A stretch of 8,128 nt of DNA from an uncultured Granulicatella sp. (GTDB lineage Bacteria > Bacillota > Bacilli > Lactobacillales > Aerococcaceae). Each line of letters opens with the position of its first letter. Position 1 is the stretch's first letter. Shown piece by piece: positions 5,577 to 8,128 of the stretch. Below the pieces are notes generated by a model. It ran no database searches and had not been told where the DNA came from. It saw only the letters and a list, made by a program, of their open reading frames with translations. The DNA lies in the NCBI GenBank assembly GCA_947254045.1, contig CAMYBO010000053.1, forward strand, positions 1-8,128, read 5' to 3'. The position numbers and the translations under genes are program-made.

Positions 5577-6425
5577 ATGAATGAATTTTTACTTCAAACG
5601 ATTAATCCTATAGCCATTGAAATTGGTGGTTTGCAAGTTCGTTGGTATGGCATCATTATTGCTTCTGCCATTTATATTGCAGCTACTCTAGCAGATAGAG
5701 AAGCTACGAAAAAAGGATTTCGTAAAGATTTTGTAGTTGATTTAGTATTTTGGGCCATTCCATTAGCCTTTTTAGGAGCAAGATTTTATTATGTTTTATT
5801 TGAATGGAAACATTATATTGCTAACCCAATTGATATTATAAAAATTTGGGAAGGCGGAATTGCCATTTATGGTGGGTTAATTGGTGGAGTTTTAACGACG
5901 TATTGGTTTTGTAAAAAAGAAGAAGTTTCCTTTACGTTATTATTAGATATTTTAGCGCCTGTTGTCTTGTTAGCACAGTCTATTGGACGTTGGGGAAATT
6001 TCACGAATCAGGAAGCTCATGGTGTGGAAGTTACGAGACAATTTTTAGAAAATCTTCATTTACCAAGTTTTATAATCGAGCAAATGAATATTAATGGTAT
6101 TTATTATCATCCAACTTTTTTATATGAATCATTATGGTCTGCTTTAGGAGTTATATTATTAGTTATTTTAAGAAAAAAAGCTCCTATTAAAGTTGGTGAA
6201 ATTGCAGCGACTTATCTCATTTGGTATGGATGTGGTCGTTTTGTCATCGAAGGAATGCGTACAGATAGTTTATGGCTATTTGGAGTGATTCGTATTTCTC
6301 AAGCATTATCTTTAGTCTTAGTGATTGGAGCAATTGTTTGGGTATGGATGCAAAGAAAAAATCATCCACAGAGACCTACTTATGTATCCGTTGATGATCC
6401 AAAATCATCGGATTTATGGATTTAA
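5577..6425 (+). CDS. lgt: prolipoprotein diacylglyceryl transferase Lgt
   Basis: The integral membrane enzyme transfers diacylglycerol from phosphatidylglycerol to the lipobox cysteine of prelipoproteins, the first step of lipoprotein maturation. The product has 282 residues and about seven hydrophobic segments. Family landmarks are VRWYG (21-25), GGIAIYGGLIGG (93-104), the Lgt signature GRWGNFTNQEAHG (137-149) with R138, N141 and E146, YHPTFLYE before the next helix, and the GCGRFVIEGMRTDSL segment near the C-terminus. At the position of the E. coli catalytic-loop histidine (His103) this protein has Y98, which I believe is common in Lactobacillales. A polar tail (about 258-282) follows the last helix. 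The start has AGGAGG (5564-5569) 7 bases upstream; the Shine-Dalgarno overlaps the hprK stop. gpsA follows after 12 bases. Confidence 0.97.
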   Translation: MNEFLLQTINPIAIEIGGLQVRWYGIIIASAIYIAATLADREATKKGFRKDFVVDLVFWAIPLAFLGARFYYVLFEWKHYIANPIDIIKIWEGGIAIYGGLIGGVLTTYWFCKKEEVSFTLLLDILAPVVLLAQSIGRWGNFTNQEAHGVEVTRQFLENLHLPSFIIEQMNINGIYYHPTFLYESLWSALGVILLVILRKKAPIKVGEIAATYLIWYGCGRFVIEGMRTDSLWLFGVIRISQALSLVLVIGAIVWVWMQRKNHPQRPTYVSVDDPKSSDLWI

Positions 6426-6437
6426 AGGAGTCAGTTT

Positions 6438-7481
6438 ATGAAACAAAAGATTGCAATTTTAGGAGCGGGTTCTTGGGGAACAGCACTGGCTATGGTTTTA
6501 CAAGACAATGGTTATGAAGTGTGCTTATGGGGAAATAACGCTTCTCAAATTAAAGAAATTAATTCAAATCATACAAATCATCAATATTTACCAGAAGTGA
6601 TTTTAAACGAGGAAATTTATGCAACAACAGATTTAGCAAAAGCACTATCAGAGGCAAATGCTGTTCTATTTGTTCTTCCTACAAAAGTCATTCGATTAGT
6701 AGCGAAACAAGTGGCTCCTTTATTAGAAGGAAATCCTCTCATTATTCATGCAAGTAAAGGATTAGAACAAGAAAGTTATTTGAGAATTTCTGAAATTTTA
6801 AAACAAGAATTACCAAAAGAGAAGTATGAAGAGATTGTCGTACTTTCTGGTCCAAGTCATGCAGAAGAAGTTGCTAAAAAAGATTTAACTACCATTACTG
6901 CTGCATGTACTGAGTTATCTTCTGCACAAGTTGTTCAACAATTATTTAGTAATTCTTATTTTCGAGTGTACACGAATACGGATGTTATTGGCGTTGAATT
7001 AGGAGCTGCATTGAAAAATGTTATCGCAGTAGGTGCCGGTGCCTTACATGGTTTAGGCTATGGCGATAATGCTAAGGCTGCTTTAATGACTCGTGGATTA
7101 GCAGAAATCAGTCGTTTAGGAATTGCTTTTGGAGCAGATCCACTAACGTTTATTGGGTTAAGTGGAGTGGGCGATTTAATTGTAACTTGTACAAGTATTC
7201 ATTCTAGAAACTGGCGTGCAGGAGATCAACTAGGTCAAGGAAAATCATTAGAAGATGTCCTAGAAAATATGGGAATGGTTGTTGAAGGTGTTCAAACGTG
7301 TAAAGCAGCTTACGAATTAGCCCAGGAAAAAGGAATTGAAATGCCAATTACGAACGCTGTTTACAATATTTTATATAATGGGAAAAATATTAAAACAGAA
7401 GTTTTACAATTGATGGAAAGAGAAAGAAAATCAGAAGTATCATTAAAATCACATCAAGAACAAATGGAGGGGTTACAATGA
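6438..7481 (+). CDS. gpsA: NAD(P)H-dependent glycerol-3-phosphate dehydrogenase GpsA
   Basis: The cytoplasmic enzyme reduces dihydroxyacetone phosphate to sn-glycerol-3-phosphate, the backbone for phospholipid and lipoteichoic acid synthesis. The N-terminal Rossmann fold begins with the dinucleotide motif GAGSWGTALA (9-18). HASKGLE and SGPSHAEEVA follow. The C-terminal helical domain carries GAALKNVIAVGAG with the catalytic K193, GLSGVGDLIVTC (240-251) and HSRNWRAG (255-262) with R257 and N258 for phosphate binding. The length of 347 residues is slightly above the usual 330-345, from a short charged tail. The start has AAAGGAG (6424-6430), 7 bases upstream. The stop overlaps the galU start by 4 bases (ATGA), which suggests coupled translation and a shared transcript with lgt. 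Confidence 0.97.
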   Translation: MKQKIAILGAGSWGTALAMVLQDNGYEVCLWGNNASQIKEINSNHTNHQYLPEVILNEEIYATTDLAKALSEANAVLFVLPTKVIRLVAKQVAPLLEGNPLIIHASKGLEQESYLRISEILKQELPKEKYEEIVVLSGPSHAEEVAKKDLTTITAACTELSSAQVVQQLFSNSYFRVYTNTDVIGVELGAALKNVIAVGAGALHGLGYGDNAKAALMTRGLAEISRLGIAFGADPLTFIGLSGVGDLIVTCTSIHSRNWRAGDQLGQGKSLEDVLENMGMVVEGVQTCKAAYELAQEKGIEMPITNAVYNILYNGKNIKTEVLQLMERERKSEVSLKSHQEQMEGLQ

Positions 7482-8076
7482 AAAAAATAAAAAAAGCAGT
7501 TATTCCAGCGGCTGGTTTAGGAACACGATTATTGCCTGCAACAAAAGCGATGGCAAAAGAAATGTTACCAATCGTAGATAAACCAACAATTCAATATATT
7601 GTAGAAGAAGCATTGGCTTCAGGCATTGAAGAAATTTTAATTGTTACTGGTAAAAGTAAACGTCCAATTGAAGACCACTTTGACTCAAATATTGAATTAG
7701 AATCTAATTTGGAATCAAAAGGAAAAACTGAATTATTGGAATTAGTTCAAGAAACAACAGGAATTAAATTATACTTTGTTCGTCAATCTTATCCTAAAGG
7801 ACTTGGAGATGCTGTATTACAAGCAAAAGCCTTTATTGGTGGAGAACCATTTGTGGTAATGCTTGGGGATGATATTGTTAAATCAGAAGTACCATTAACG
7901 AGACAATTAATTGAAGGTTATGAAAAAACTCATGCTTCAAATATTGCAGTAATGGAAATTCCGATGGAAGATACAAACAAATATGGAATTATCGAACCAG
8001 AAAGCAAAGTAGCAGATAATATGTATAATGTTCGTCATTTTGTAGAAAAACCAAAACCAGAAGATGCACCAAGTAG
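7478..8076 (+). CDS. galU: UTP-glucose-1-phosphate uridylyltransferase GalU, truncated at the 3' end
   Basis: GalU makes UDP-glucose from UTP and glucose-1-phosphate for glycolipid, lipoteichoic acid and polysaccharide synthesis. Only about 199 of the usual 290-300 residues are present. The nucleotidyltransferase start IPAAGLGTRLLPATKAMAKE (9-28), LPIVDKPTIQYIVEEA, VTGKSKRPIEDHFD, the metal/nucleotide region VMLGDDIV, and NKYGIIEPE and FVEKPKPEDAPS all match the family. The ATG has GGAGGGG (7466-7472) 5 bases upstream and overlaps the gpsA stop. The frame stays open to 8128, but the bases from 8077 on are sequencing adapter, so the last 17 codons of the open frame are not protein sequence. 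The break is the end of the assembled sequence, not a biological truncation: the reading frame is undamaged up to it. Confidence 0.95.
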
Positions 8077-8128
8077 CTGTCTCTTATACACATCTCCGAG
8101 CCCACGAGACTATTGCGCTCAGCTCGTA
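8077..8128 (+). other. Illumina Nextera (Tn5) adapter read-through
   Basis: CTGTCTCTTATACACATCT at 8077-8095 is the exact reverse complement of the 19-base Tn5 mosaic end used in Nextera libraries. CCGAGCCCACGAGAC at 8096-8110 is the adjoining read-2 adapter arm. The next 10 bases (8111-8120) have the position and length of an i7 index. AGCTCGTA (8121-8128) differs by one base from ATCTCGTA, the start of the P7 sequence. The order of parts is exactly that of an untrimmed read, so this is a library artefact at a contig end. Confidence 0.97.

Noticed and set aside
8078..8128. Unusual GalU C-terminus or gene fusion
   Set aside because: The bases are Nextera adapter, index and P7 start, so the encoded residues are artefactual.
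1..8128. CRISPR array, toxin-antitoxin, restriction or other defence system
   Set aside because: No repeat-spacer pattern and no such genes; all space is taken by conserved housekeeping and envelope genes.

Overview
The window is AT-rich, densely coding DNA from a low-GC Gram-positive bacterium. The gene set (liaX-liaY-liaZ type cell-envelope genes followed by hprK-lgt-gpsA-galU) and the strong AGGAGG-like ribosome binding sites point to the Lactobacillales. The order resembles what I recall for enterococci and related families such as Carnobacteriaceae. I cannot name the species from sequence alone.

Layout. Positions 1-200 hold no convincing gene. They contain a compact set of hairpins, including a possible pseudoknot and a + strand terminator-like stem, which may be a small structured RNA or a 3' untranslated region. 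Positions 203-2149 are a tightly packed minus-strand operon of three RNA/DNA housekeeping genes, transcribed in the order yabB-like (tRNA adenine-N6 methyltransferase type), yazA-like (GIY-YIG domain) and rsmI (16S rRNA C1402 2'-O-methyltransferase). A divergent control region at 2150-2318 separates it from the + strand genes. Positions 2319-4449 are a liaXYZ (B. subtilis yvlBCD-like) membrane-stress operon, closed by a strong intrinsic terminator at 4449-4495. After a 170-base promoter region come hprK, lgt, gpsA and galU (4633 to the end), with gaps of 11 and 12 bases and a final 4-base overlap, so they are probably one transcript.

How the genes work together. The liaXYZ products are expected at the envelope, sensing and buffering membrane-active antibiotics. 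In the downstream operon HprK reads carbon/energy state and modifies HPr, Lgt lipidates prelipoproteins, GpsA makes glycerol-3-phosphate for membrane lipid and lipoteichoic acid, and GalU makes UDP-glucose for glycolipids and polysaccharides. The right half is therefore a membrane and cell-wall supply block.

The most certain unexpected observation is technical: the last 52 bases (8077-8128) are Tn5/Nextera Illumina adapter read-through, not genome. galU is therefore cut by the end of the assembled sequence and its last in-frame residues are artefactual. I found no CRISPR array, mobile element, defence system or clearly novel multi-gene system. The best biological leads are the structured non-coding block at the left edge and the regulatory region between yabB and liaX.
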